From a virus, in IMG/VR virus record IMGVR_UViG_3300010883_000405, positions 1-25,551 of that record: 25,551 bases of DNA. One strand, 5' to 3'. The notes beneath the pieces were generated by a model. It was not told the origin of the DNA. It saw nothing but the letters and a program-made list of their open reading frames with translations, and made no database searches. Shown piece after piece: positions 1 to 7,170 of the stretch. Position numbers and translations under genes: made by a program. Each line of letters opens with the position of its first letter. Position 1 is the first letter of the stretch.

Positions 1-126
1 AGTTCAGGATTGGCGATAATGGCATGTCAAAAACATCTTTACCAACCTGATAAAAAGACTAATAAAATAAGCCTTACCTTTGCGAAGTATAATAACACGG
101 GGAATACAAGTGAAATCATTAGATGA
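1..126 (+). CDS. C-terminal end of an upstream gene, possibly terminase large subunit (partial)
   Basis: Frame 1 is open from the first base to a TGA at 124-126 and encodes 41 residues ending in NTSEIIR. The stop overlaps the portal start in an ATGA arrangement (ATG 123-125, TGA 124-126), typical of two genes translated in succession, which argues that the frame is real. In tailed phages, crAss-like phages included, the gene directly before the portal is very often the large terminase, so that is the contextual guess. The 41 residues carry no diagnostic nuclease or ATPase motif. The gene starts outside the window. Confidence 0.5.
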   Translation, partial: SSGLAIMACQKHLYQPDKKTNKISLTFAKYNNTGNTSEIIR

Positions 127-2558
127 ACGAAGTTGAAGTAAGCATAACATCGACCGGTTTTCCAAGTCAATTTGCATCTGATGCCGAGAAAAACTCTATG
201 GAGTTTGGGTTACAGATAGGGCAAGCTATTCAGTATGAGTGGTTTAAAAAGGATGGAACTCAATGTCGATTCTACGACCAATGGAGAGCATTCCATAGGC
301 TAAGGCTGTATGCCCGAGGGGAACAGTCAGTAGCTAAATATAAAAACGAATTCGCTATAGATGGAGATTTATCCCATCTAAATTTAGATTGGACCCCCGT
401 TCCTATCATCCCAAAGTTTGTGGATATAGTAGTGAATGGAATGTCGGATAGGCTATTCCAAGTAAAGGCATATGCTCAAGATGCTATGTCTCAATCTAAG
501 AGAAGCAAGTACCAAGAGTTGATTCAAGGACAGATGATTGCCAAGCCTGAATTGGAGAAGATTCAAAAAGCTACCGGGGTAAATCCTTTTGTAGTTTCTC
601 CGGAAGGTTTACCTAAGACCGATGAAGAGCTTTCATTGTATATGCAGCTTAACTATAAGCCTGCTATAGAAATAGCTCAAGAGGAAGCTATCAATACTAT
701 TCTTTCAGACAATCACTATATAGATTTACGTAAGAGATTTGACTATGACCTTACTGTTGTAGGGATATCTGTAGGAAAACACGAGTTCCTTAAAGGGGGT
801 GGAGTAAAAGTTTCTTATGTAGACCCTGTTAATGTAGTATACAGTTATACAGAAGACCCTAACTTTACAGACTGCTTTTATTGGGGAGAAGTAAAAACCG
901 TTAATATTAATGAGCTACGTAAGATAGACCCAAAACTAACTAACGAAGACTTAGAGAAAATTGCGAAGAGGGGACAGAGTTGGTACGACTATTTTAATGT
1001 AGCGCAGTACTATGACAATGATATTTTCTATCGGGATACGGTAACCCTAATGTACTTTAATTATAAATCCACCAACAAAGTGGTTTATAAAAGAAAGGTA
1101 ACTGACTCAGGAAATGTAAGGATGGTAGAGAAGGATGACACCTTTAACCCACCACCTGAGATGATGGAGGATGGTAACTACGAAAAGGTAGAGAAAGTCA
1201 TAGACGTATGGTATGATGGCGTTATGGTTATGGGAACTAATTATGTTCTTAAGTGGGAGATGGCAAAGAACATGGTCCGACCTAAGTCGGCAACTCAACA
1301 CGCTATACCTAATTATGTCGCTGCTGCACCTAGGATGTATAAAGGGGTAATAGAGTCATTGGTTAGGAGAATGATTCCATTCACTGACCTTATTCAAATG
1401 ACCCATCTTAAGCTACAGCAAGTCATCGCGCGAACTGTTCCTGATGGAGTATATATTGATGCGGATGGTCTCAATGAAGTTGACCTTGGAACGGGACAGG
1501 CGTATAATCCGGAGGATGCCTTACGTCTTTATTTCCAAACAGGTTCTGTTATAGGAAGGAGCTATACCCAAGACGGAGACTTTAACCAAGCTAGAGTTCC
1601 GATACAGCAGCTTACTGCTAGTTCAGGTGCAGGTAAGACACAGATGCTTATCTCTAACTATAACCATTATATGGATATGATTAGAAGCGTGACAGGACTA
1701 AATGAAGCTAGAGACGGAAGTACTCCTGACCCTAGTGCTTTAGTCGGGGTACAGAAATTAGCTGCCTTAAATTCTAATACTGCCACACGTCATATTCTTG
1801 ATGCTAGTCTATATATGTACAGGACTATTGCGGAAGGACTATCCTATCGCATTGCAGATATTTTAGAATATTCTGATTTCACTGAGGAGTTTATCAATCA
1901 GATTGGAAAATATAACGTAAGTATCTTAAGGGATATTTCTGATTTATATATATATGATTTCGGGATATTTATAGAAGTGGCTCCTGACGAAGAAGAAAGG
2001 GCTCAGCTTGAGGGTAATATAAACATGGCGCTCTCTAAGGGAGATATAAACTTAGAGGATGCGATTGATATACGTGAGCTAAAAAATATAAAGCTTGCCA
2101 ACCAACTTCTTAAACTAAAGAGAGTTACTAAAGAAGAGCAGATGATGCAGGCCGAGGCTACTAAGCAAGCGATGCAGGGTCAAATTCAGATGCAGTCTCA
2201 ACAGATGGCAGCTCAAATTGCTATGCAAAAGCTTGAAGCAGAAACTCAGTCTAAGATGAAACTCAAACAGGCGGAAATTTCTTTTGAAATAGAAAAGATG
2301 CGAAGTGAGGTAGAGTTTAAAAGACAACTTATGGCTGAGGAGTTCTCCTACAACCAACAGCTTAGACAGCTTACAGAAGGGGCTCTTCAAAAAAGAGAGA
2401 CGGAAAGAGAGGGTGGAAAAAGTGAGCGCATCAGCCAACAGAATACAGAGCAGAGTAAGTTAATTAGTCAGAGAAAGAATAACTTACCTCCACAAAACTT
2501 TGAATCAAATGAAGATAGTTTAGATGGATTTGACCTTGCGGAGTTTAACCCAAGATAG
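123..2558 (+). CDS. Portal protein
   Basis: An 811-residue protein, long for a portal but in the range expected for crAss-like phages. Portals form the dodecameric ring at the capsid vertex through which DNA is packaged and ejected. Residues about 1-660 have the mixed, Tyr/Trp-rich composition of a portal core, with an early segment LDWTPVPIIPKFVDIVVNGM that resembles phage portals. Residues about 665-760 are a long Gln/Met/Glu/Lys-rich helix, likely coiled coil, matching the barrel or C-terminal helical extension of large portals. The tail after residue 765 is polar and probably disordered. The start overlaps the upstream stop by four bases and no Shine-Dalgarno is present. The position ahead of scaffold and capsid genes supports the call. 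Arginine is mostly AGA/AGG/CGA, unlike the capsid gene. Confidence 0.86.
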   Translation: MNEVEVSITSTGFPSQFASDAEKNSMEFGLQIGQAIQYEWFKKDGTQCRFYDQWRAFHRLRLYARGEQSVAKYKNEFAIDGDLSHLNLDWTPVPIIPKFVDIVVNGMSDRLFQVKAYAQDAMSQSKRSKYQELIQGQMIAKPELEKIQKATGVNPFVVSPEGLPKTDEELSLYMQLNYKPAIEIAQEEAINTILSDNHYIDLRKRFDYDLTVVGISVGKHEFLKGGGVKVSYVDPVNVVYSYTEDPNFTDCFYWGEVKTVNINELRKIDPKLTNEDLEKIAKRGQSWYDYFNVAQYYDNDIFYRDTVTLMYFNYKSTNKVVYKRKVTDSGNVRMVEKDDTFNPPPEMMEDGNYEKVEKVIDVWYDGVMVMGTNYVLKWEMAKNMVRPKSATQHAIPNYVAAAPRMYKGVIESLVRRMIPFTDLIQMTHLKLQQVIARTVPDGVYIDADGLNEVDLGTGQAYNPEDALRLYFQTGSVIGRSYTQDGDFNQARVPIQQLTASSGAGKTQMLISNYNHYMDMIRSVTGLNEARDGSTPDPSALVGVQKLAALNSNTATRHILDASLYMYRTIAEGLSYRIADILEYSDFTEEFINQIGKYNVSILRDISDLYIYDFGIFIEVAPDEEERAQLEGNINMALSKGDINLEDAIDIRELKNIKLANQLLKLKRVTKEEQMMQAEATKQAMQGQIQMQSQQMAAQIAMQKLEAETQSKMKLKQAEISFEIEKMRSEVEFKRQLMAEEFSYNQQLRQLTEGALQKRETEREGGKSERISQQNTEQSKLISQRKNNLPPQNFESNEDSLDGFDLAEFNPR

Positions 2559-2598
2559 GTCTAATTTTTCTGCATTACTTTTACAATAAATTAAATCT

Positions 2599-3729
2599 AT
2601 GGAAAATATTAAAGTACGCGAAATAAGCGGAGTAGAAGAAAAGTCTACACAAGAAATTGAAAACAATCTTTTAACTCAACATGAGGAGAAGATAAACGAA
2701 GAAACACAGAACCCTGTTGTCGATATGACTTCAGCTAATGTGCCTAAAGTGGCTTCAGAAAGCTCTCAAGAACCTGAGCAGTCCGAAGCCCAAGATACTC
2801 CCTCTGATTTAAAAGAGGAAGACGTTCTTTCATATATTAAAAATCGCTACGATAAGCAGATTGATTCAGTAGACCAATTGTTTGAGGCTCGTTCAGAGTC
2901 TGAAGAGTTACCTGAAGATGTCGCAGCTTATTTAAATTATAAAAAGGAAACGGGACGTGGGATTAATGACTTCCTCAAGATTAATAGAGACCTTGATGAT
3001 GTTCCCTCTGACCAAATCCTTCGTGACTATCTAGTTTCCACTGAGAAGGGACTTGATTCAGAAGACATCGACACCCTTATGGAGGGGTATGAATACGATG
3101 AAGATATTGATGAAGAGTCTGTTGTTAAGAAAACTAGACTAGCAAAGAAAAAGGCAATCTCTAAAGCCAAGGATTATTTTGAATCTGAAAAAGAAAAATA
3201 CAAGCTCCCCCTCGAGTCGGGTGGGGGGTCTCTTTCTAAAGAAGACCAAGAGAATCTAAGTGCCTATAGAGAGTATGTCACACAGTCAGCTACTTACGAC
3301 GAGCAGATGAAGCAACGACAAGAGTCGTTTCAACAAGAAAGTGATAAGTTATTTAACCAAGAATTCAAAGGTTTTGAGTTCACTGTTGGTGATGACAATG
3401 TCCTTACATATGCTCCCGGAGATGCTACGGAATTAAAAAATAACCCAAAGAATTTTGTGAGTAAGTTCACAAATGAAAGCGGGGTATTGACTGATACTGT
3501 AGGATATCACAAGTCTTTGGCGATAGCAATGAATCCTGATAAGTTTGCCAAGTTCTGTTATGAACAAGGTAAATCAGCACAGGCCGACGATTCGATGCGG
3601 AAGATGAAAAACACAGACATGTCATCTACACGCAACACCCCGGAGGTTACTAAGCAAGGAGGAATGCAAGTAAAAGCTATGTCCCCTGACTCAGGACGTG
3701 GTTTAAAAATTCGGAGTCGTAGAAAATAA
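2599..3729 (+). CDS. Probable capsid scaffolding protein
   Basis: A 376-residue protein placed between portal and major capsid protein, the classic position of a scaffold. Residues 1-90 are very rich in Glu, Gln and Ser and look disordered. Residues about 70-200 are acidic and helical. A Lys/Glu helix at about 180-205 follows a run of Asp/Glu (around YEYDEDIDEES). The C-terminus is short and strongly basic (ending KIRSRRK). Scaffolds characteristically pair an acidic helical body with a basic C-terminal capsid-binding tail, so the layout fits, though no sequence signature was recognised. It starts 40 bases after the portal stop in an A/T-rich gap. It could instead be another head-packaged protein; position and composition are the only evidence. 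Confidence 0.6.
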   Translation: MENIKVREISGVEEKSTQEIENNLLTQHEEKINEETQNPVVDMTSANVPKVASESSQEPEQSEAQDTPSDLKEEDVLSYIKNRYDKQIDSVDQLFEARSESEELPEDVAAYLNYKKETGRGINDFLKINRDLDDVPSDQILRDYLVSTEKGLDSEDIDTLMEGYEYDEDIDEESVVKKTRLAKKKAISKAKDYFESEKEKYKLPLESGGGSLSKEDQENLSAYREYVTQSATYDEQMKQRQESFQQESDKLFNQEFKGFEFTVGDDNVLTYAPGDATELKNNPKNFVSKFTNESGVLTDTVGYHKSLAIAMNPDKFAKFCYEQGKSAQADDSMRKMKNTDMSSTRNTPEVTKQGGMQVKAMSPDSGRGLKIRSRRK

Positions 3730-3749
3730 TAAAACAATTTTAAGAAAAT

Positions 3750-5204
3750 ATGGCAATAGCAGCCTCACCAACATTCGCACTACAACCTAGTGCTCAGCAA
3801 GTCCCCTTGGCGACGAACTATATTACAGACTTTGATTTTTTAAATCAGTATCTACCTGATACTTATGAGAAAGAGTTTGAGAGATATGGAAATCGTACAG
3901 TTTCATCTTTCCTCCGTATGGTAGGAGCGGAGATGCCTTCTAATTCTGACCTTATTAAATGGGCAGAGCAGGGAAGACTTCATATTAAATATACACAAGT
4001 AGGAACAGCCGCAGCAGCAAATGCTTCAGTTGCTACTTTCCAAGTTAACGATACAGGTGTTCCTGCATTCGCAGCTACAACTAATCAGATGGCTATTAAA
4101 AAGGGTCAGACGGTTATGATTGTACAGAATAACGGAACAGGCTCTAACAAGGCCGTGGTTACAGACGTGAACCTCGCTCCTGCTTTAGGTACTTTTACTG
4201 TAGCATTTTACGATGCCGGCGGTTTAGTTACCGCAGGTACAGGCGTAGTTAATTCTGATGTAACTGTATTTGTATACGGTTCAGAGTTCCAAAAAGGAAG
4301 TGATGACGCTACTATGGGTTCTCTTGAGGCAGATGATTTCATCTTCTCGAATAACCCTATTATCCTAAGAGACAAGTATGCCGTTAACGGTTCTGATATG
4401 GCTCAGATTGGATGGATAGAAGTTACTACTGAAAATGGTGCATCAGGATACCTATGGTACTTGAAGTCAGAGCACGAGACACGTCTACGTTTTGATGACT
4501 ATCTCGAGACAGCGATGATTGAAGCAGTTCCTGCTGCAGCTCCTACAGTAGCTACGGCAAGCAGCAACGCGCAGGAAGCGGGTTACATTGGTTCTGAAGG
4601 TGTCTTCTATGTAGTCAATGACCGTGGTAATGTATGGGGAGCCGGAAATCCGACTACCCTTGCAGAGTTCGATACAATTATTTCTCGTCTTGACAAGCAA
4701 GGTGCTATTGAGGAGAATGTATTGTTCTTAAACCGTCAGTTCGGATTCGATGTAGATGATATGTTAGCTGCTCAAAACTCTTATGGAGCGGGTGGTACAT
4801 CATATGGTCTCTTCGACAACGATAAGGAGATGGCATTAAACCTCGGCTTCACAGGATTCCGTCGTGGATATGACTTCTACAAGACTGATTGGAAATACTT
4901 GAATGACCCAACTATGCGTGGAGACCTAAACTCTACTGTCGGTGGCGGGGGAGTTACAGGTTTAATGGTTCCTGCAGGTTCAACTACTGTATATGACCAA
5001 ATCCTTGGTAAGAACGCGAAGCGTCCATTCCTACACGTGCGTTACCGTGCGTCTGAGACTGAAGACCGTCGCTACAAAACTTGGATTACAGGTTCAGCAG
5101 GCGGAGCGCAGACTAGCGGATTAGATGCAATGATTGTTCACTTCCTTTCGGAGCGAGCGGTATGTACCCTTGGTGCAAACAACTTCATGATATTTAACAG
5201 CTAG
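3750..5204 (+). CDS. Major capsid protein, HK97-fold, crAss-like
   Basis: A 484-residue protein close to the length of crAss-like major capsid proteins. Residues about 1-85 are the N-terminal arm and start of the fold. Residues about 85-180 are an Ala/Thr/Val/Gly-rich beta segment that looks like an inserted domain. The C-terminal half carries the most familiar stretch, RPFLHVRYRASETEDRRYKT (from about residue 425), followed by FLSERAVCTLGANNF, which I associate with crAss-like capsid proteins. Codon choice supports very high expression: arginine is overwhelmingly CGT, whereas the portal uses AGA/AGG. The gene starts 20 bases after the scaffold candidate with an A-rich leader and is followed by a strong hairpin. 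Assignment to the fold is confident; the insertion boundaries are estimates. Confidence 0.88.
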   Translation: MAIAASPTFALQPSAQQVPLATNYITDFDFLNQYLPDTYEKEFERYGNRTVSSFLRMVGAEMPSNSDLIKWAEQGRLHIKYTQVGTAAAANASVATFQVNDTGVPAFAATTNQMAIKKGQTVMIVQNNGTGSNKAVVTDVNLAPALGTFTVAFYDAGGLVTAGTGVVNSDVTVFVYGSEFQKGSDDATMGSLEADDFIFSNNPIILRDKYAVNGSDMAQIGWIEVTTENGASGYLWYLKSEHETRLRFDDYLETAMIEAVPAAAPTVATASSNAQEAGYIGSEGVFYVVNDRGNVWGAGNPTTLAEFDTIISRLDKQGAIEENVLFLNRQFGFDVDDMLAAQNSYGAGGTSYGLFDNDKEMALNLGFTGFRRGYDFYKTDWKYLNDPTMRGDLNSTVGGGGVTGLMVPAGSTTVYDQILGKNAKRPFLHVRYRASETEDRRYKTWITGSAGGAQTSGLDAMIVHFLSERAVCTLGANNFMIFNS

Positions 5205-5219
5205 AAGTTAGTATACTAT

Positions 5220-5260
5220 GATAAGGGGGGCGCGTCCTTACGGGTGCGCTCCCTATTATC
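5220..5260 (+). terminator. Strong G/C hairpin after the capsid gene, likely terminator or 3' stabiliser
   Basis: Bases 5225-5234 pair with 5245-5254 over ten base pairs, three of them G-T, around a ten-base loop. The stem extends outward with GATAA (5220-5224) pairing TTATC (5256-5260) past a small bulge. The downstream bases are T-rich but interrupted (TTTTAATTTT), so termination may be partial. It could equally protect the 3' end of abundant capsid mRNA. Confidence 0.6.
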
Positions 5261-5286
5261 TTTTAATTTTATAATCTTATCAAATC

Positions 5287-6033
5287 ATGAAACAAAGTAA
5301 ATACGTAGACAAGGTCTACAAACTCACAAGACAAGCAGCTCCACTATCGTTTATGCTGCCAACAAGAAATAGTCGTAGCTTTCCCTTAATGCATTGGGAT
5401 GAAGAGACCGGTATCAATCGGGTCTTACGTTACGCAAGGAATCAGAACTCTCCTTTTGAAGATGAACAAGACGGCAATGCTATTGTCGAACCTGTAATTT
5501 TTGAAGATGGGTTCTTAACTGTATCTAAACAGAATCAGGTACTTCAGAAATTTCTAGCTGTACATCCTTTAAATGGAAAAAAGTTTGAGGAAATAAATAC
5601 TGAGGCTGACGCTAAAGAAGATATGGAAAGTTTAAATGTAGAAGTTGATGCTTTAATAGAAGCAAGAGCTCTTCCTATAGAACAACTAGAAGTAGTATAC
5701 CGTGTTATATATGGTAGAGACTGTAGCACACTTAGCACTGCAGAATTAAAGCGTGATGTTTTAATCTTCGCTAAGAACTCTCCTGAGGCATTCTTAGACG
5801 TGCTAGACGACCCCGAGCTAAATCACAATGCCTCTACCCAACACTTCTTTGATATGGGCGTATTGGCTACCCGCAAGAACAATACGGAGGTGTGGTTCTC
5901 TACAGCTACAAATAAGAAGAAGATGCTTAGCTGCGCCTATGGTCAAGAACCCATCGCCGCCGCCGCCGCATATCTTAAAAGCGACAAAGGTATAGAGGCT
6001 CTAAAGATGCTAGAGTCATTAACCAATATGTAA
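5287..6033 (+). CDS. Conserved head-region protein after the capsid gene, function unknown
   Basis: A 248-residue soluble protein. The N-terminal third is basic and contains RVLRYARNQNSPFEDEQDGN (about residues 46-65), a stretch that looks strongly conserved and that I recall from proteins encoded just after the capsid gene in several marine and crAss-like phages. The middle (about 100-160) is Glu-rich and helical. The C-terminal third contains a motif around RDVLIFAKNSPEAFLDVLDD and an Ala-rich stretch coded by repeated GCC (around 5957-5970). No enzyme motif is visible. Its position suggests a minor head, maturation or decoration role, but this is inference. The start codon follows an AAATC leader without Shine-Dalgarno, and the gene ends just before an intrinsic terminator. 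Confidence 0.62.
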   Translation: MKQSKYVDKVYKLTRQAAPLSFMLPTRNSRSFPLMHWDEETGINRVLRYARNQNSPFEDEQDGNAIVEPVIFEDGFLTVSKQNQVLQKFLAVHPLNGKKFEEINTEADAKEDMESLNVEVDALIEARALPIEQLEVVYRVIYGRDCSTLSTAELKRDVLIFAKNSPEAFLDVLDDPELNHNASTQHFFDMGVLATRKNNTEVWFSTATNKKKMLSCAYGQEPIAAAAAYLKSDKGIEALKMLESLTNM

Positions 6034-6044
6034 ATCATATAAGA

Positions 6045-6073
6045 AGAGACCTTAAAAGGGTCTCTTTTTTTTT
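6045..6073 (+). terminator. Intrinsic terminator
   Basis: AGAGACC (6045-6051) pairs perfectly with GGTCTCT (6059-6065) around a seven-base A-rich loop, followed immediately by an uninterrupted T run to 6073. It lies 12 bases after the preceding stop and only three bases before a TATCTTTG promoter box. Confidence 0.82.
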
Positions 6074-6076
6074 ACT

Positions 6077-6084
6077 TATCTTTG
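6077..6084 (+). promoter_or_regulatory. Bacteroidota-type -7 promoter box (TATCTTTG)
   Basis: TATCTTTG matches the Bacteroidota primary-sigma -7 consensus TAnnTTTG. It sits directly after the T run of the preceding terminator and 29 bases before the ATG at 6114. No TTTG -33 element is visible at the expected 19-21 base spacing; that region is the terminator stem. The same T-run plus box arrangement recurs at 6772, which makes chance unlikely. Confidence 0.68.
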
Positions 6085-6113
6085 ACTTTTATTAATCATC
6101 TAATTTTTTAAAG

Positions 6114-6410
6114 ATGCAAAAGTACCTTAAATTCAACACCACTGCAGGTGTTCACAACGTTCCCGTCGGGAATGGATTGTATGCAGAAAAAGTCGGCCCT
6201 ACGGAGACAAGACTTTATAGCGCAGATGCTTTTTTATATCACTACAAATTGACAACTTCAGGTGGAGCTGCTCCAACAGCAGAGTTAACTGAGAGTATTA
6301 TGACAGCTTTAATTCAAGCTTCTGCTACTACTTGGCAACATCCTGAAGTAGAAGTAAGTCTTCCTGCAGGTGCAGTAGTGGCTTCTATTGCATTAACCCT
6401 ATTCTCTTAA
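6114..6410 (+). CDS. Small virion-associated candidate, paralogue A of a tandem pair
   Basis: A 98-residue protein, clearly homologous to the next gene: both share the pattern KY-(I/L), PVG-x-GL-(Y/F)-AE, (T/V)-x-(L/I)-YS, LTT-(S/T)-G, AS-x-(T/S)-W and LP-x-G in the same order. It is rich in Ala, Thr, Ser and Val, with a predicted beta-strand character and no Cys. It has its own terminator-promoter unit upstream, which isolates its expression from the head genes. Small beta-rich proteins encoded just after the capsid gene are often capsid decoration (cementing) or head-fibre components; that role is inferred from context only. Confidence 0.6.
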   Translation: MQKYLKFNTTAGVHNVPVGNGLYAEKVGPTETRLYSADAFLYHYKLTTSGGAAPTAELTESIMTALIQASATTWQHPEVEVSLPAGAVVASIALTLFS

Positions 6411-6421
6411 TCCTTGAAATC

Positions 6422-6709
6422 ATGATGAAATATATCCGTATACAATACTCTGCATCTAAAAGTGCAATAATTCCCGTGGGTCAAGGTTTATTTGCTGAGT
6501 TAACAGCAGCAACTGAGGTTAAGATTTACAGCTCTGCTGACACTACTTACTATTTCTCTCTCACTACTACAGGAGCAACCTTTGCTATGATTACAGCTAT
6601 TCAATCGGCATGTGTCCTCGCAGCTTCCACAAGTTGGGTAGACGCCGTACAAGATGTAGTTCTCCCGGAAGGAGAAGATGTTACTGACATTACAATTGCT
6701 GCATTTTAA
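6422..6709 (+). CDS. Small virion-associated candidate, paralogue B of a tandem pair
   Basis: A 95-residue protein starting 12 bases after paralogue A, with two adjacent ATG codons (6422 and 6425). Landmarks shared with paralogue A include IPVGQGLFAEL, the YSS segment, SLTTTGA and LPEGEDV near the C-terminus. The second half diverges more than the first. It is probably co-transcribed with paralogue A from the box at 6077, as no separate promoter box lies in the 11-base gap. An intrinsic terminator follows, so A and B form a two-gene transcription unit. A decoration or head-surface role is inferred. Confidence 0.6.
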   Translation: MMKYIRIQYSASKSAIIPVGQGLFAELTAATEVKIYSSADTTYYFSLTTTGATFAMITAIQSACVLAASTSWVDAVQDVVLPEGEDVTDITIAAF

Positions 6710-6739
6710 GAGTACATACTCATAACACATATTAGAAAG

Positions 6740-6768
6740 AGGGTCACTATGAGTGGCCCTTTTTTTTT
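6740..6768 (+). terminator. Intrinsic terminator
   Basis: AGGGTCACT (6740-6748) pairs with AGTGGCCCT (6752-6760) over nine positions, one a G-T pair, around a three-base loop, followed by eight T (6761-6768). It closes the two-gene unit of paralogues A and B and lies three bases before the next TATCTTTG box. Confidence 0.83.
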
Positions 6769-6771
6769 ACT

Positions 6772-6779
6772 TATCTTTG
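6772..6779 (+). promoter_or_regulatory. Bacteroidota-type -7 promoter box, near-leaderless
   Basis: TATCTTTG, preceded by T run + AC + T exactly as at 6077. The ATG of the next gene begins only four bases after the box. As the start point of Bacteroidota promoters lies a few bases after this element, the mRNA should begin at or next to the start codon. No -33 TTTG is seen. Confidence 0.7.
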
Positions 6780-6783
6780 TTAT

Positions 6784-7113
6784 ATGAACAATCTCTTACT
6801 TATACGAGACGAAACAAATAAGAAGCACTATGTCCCTTCTGATAATATTCAAAGAATATATAGGGTAGATGCTGTCACAACTAGAATCCAAACCAATATA
6901 GTTTTGTCAGTAGGGGCGGTAGGTTCACCTCCGGAGCTTGCTTGTTATGACTTCGGAGAGAGACCTCCGGGGTTAGGGGTATCAGACACCACACAGGTGG
7001 AAGCTTTTATTACTGCATGGCAAAGAGCTCTAGGTCTCTCATCAGCAACTGTAAACGTATCTCTTACAGCACCTGTATTTTCTGTTACACCGACATCTCA
7101 AAGTTGGACGTAA
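6784..7113 (+). CDS. Small virion-associated candidate, probable divergent third member
   Basis: A 109-residue protein with its own terminator-bounded promoter. The opening (LLLIRDETNKKHYVPSDNI) resembles the start of paralogues A and B: a hydrophobic strand, a polar turn, then a Pro-containing step where A and B have PVG. A TTR-I segment near residue 35 parallels their (E/T)-x-K/R-(I/L)-Y motif, followed by a Gly/Pro loop insertion. The C-terminal third (from about residue 72) repeats the AFITAWQRAL-type helix followed by strands. Homology to A and B is plausible but not certain. It may be a third decoration-type or minor head protein. Confidence 0.5.
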   Translation: MNNLLLIRDETNKKHYVPSDNIQRIYRVDAVTTRIQTNIVLSVGAVGSPPELACYDFGERPPGLGVSDTTQVEAFITAWQRALGLSSATVNVSLTAPVFSVTPTSQSWT

Positions 7114-7147
7114 TATCCTCTTAAAAAGTAGACCTCTTTTTTTTCCG

Positions 7148-7155
7148 TATCTTTG
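7148..7155 (+). promoter_or_regulatory. Bacteroidota-type -7 promoter box (TATCTTTG)
   Basis: TATCTTTG after another eight-base T run (7137-7144), with the ATG 15 bases downstream at 7171. Unlike the two preceding units, the T run is not preceded by a convincing stable hairpin: only an A/T-rich AAAAAG/CTTTTT pairing is possible. The arrangement is otherwise the same and drives the connector and tail genes. Confidence 0.62.
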
Positions 7156-7170
7156 TCTTAAAACACGGCA

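Noticed and set aside
75-82. TACCTTTG, a match to TAnnTTTG upstream of the portal gene
   Set aside because: It lies inside the open frame 1-126, lacks the T run seen at the other boxes, differs from TATCTTTG and has no -33 element; chance is likely.
7111-7144. A third terminator hairpin before the box at 7148
   Set aside because: Only an A/T-rich six-pair stem can form before the T run; too weak to list as a terminator.
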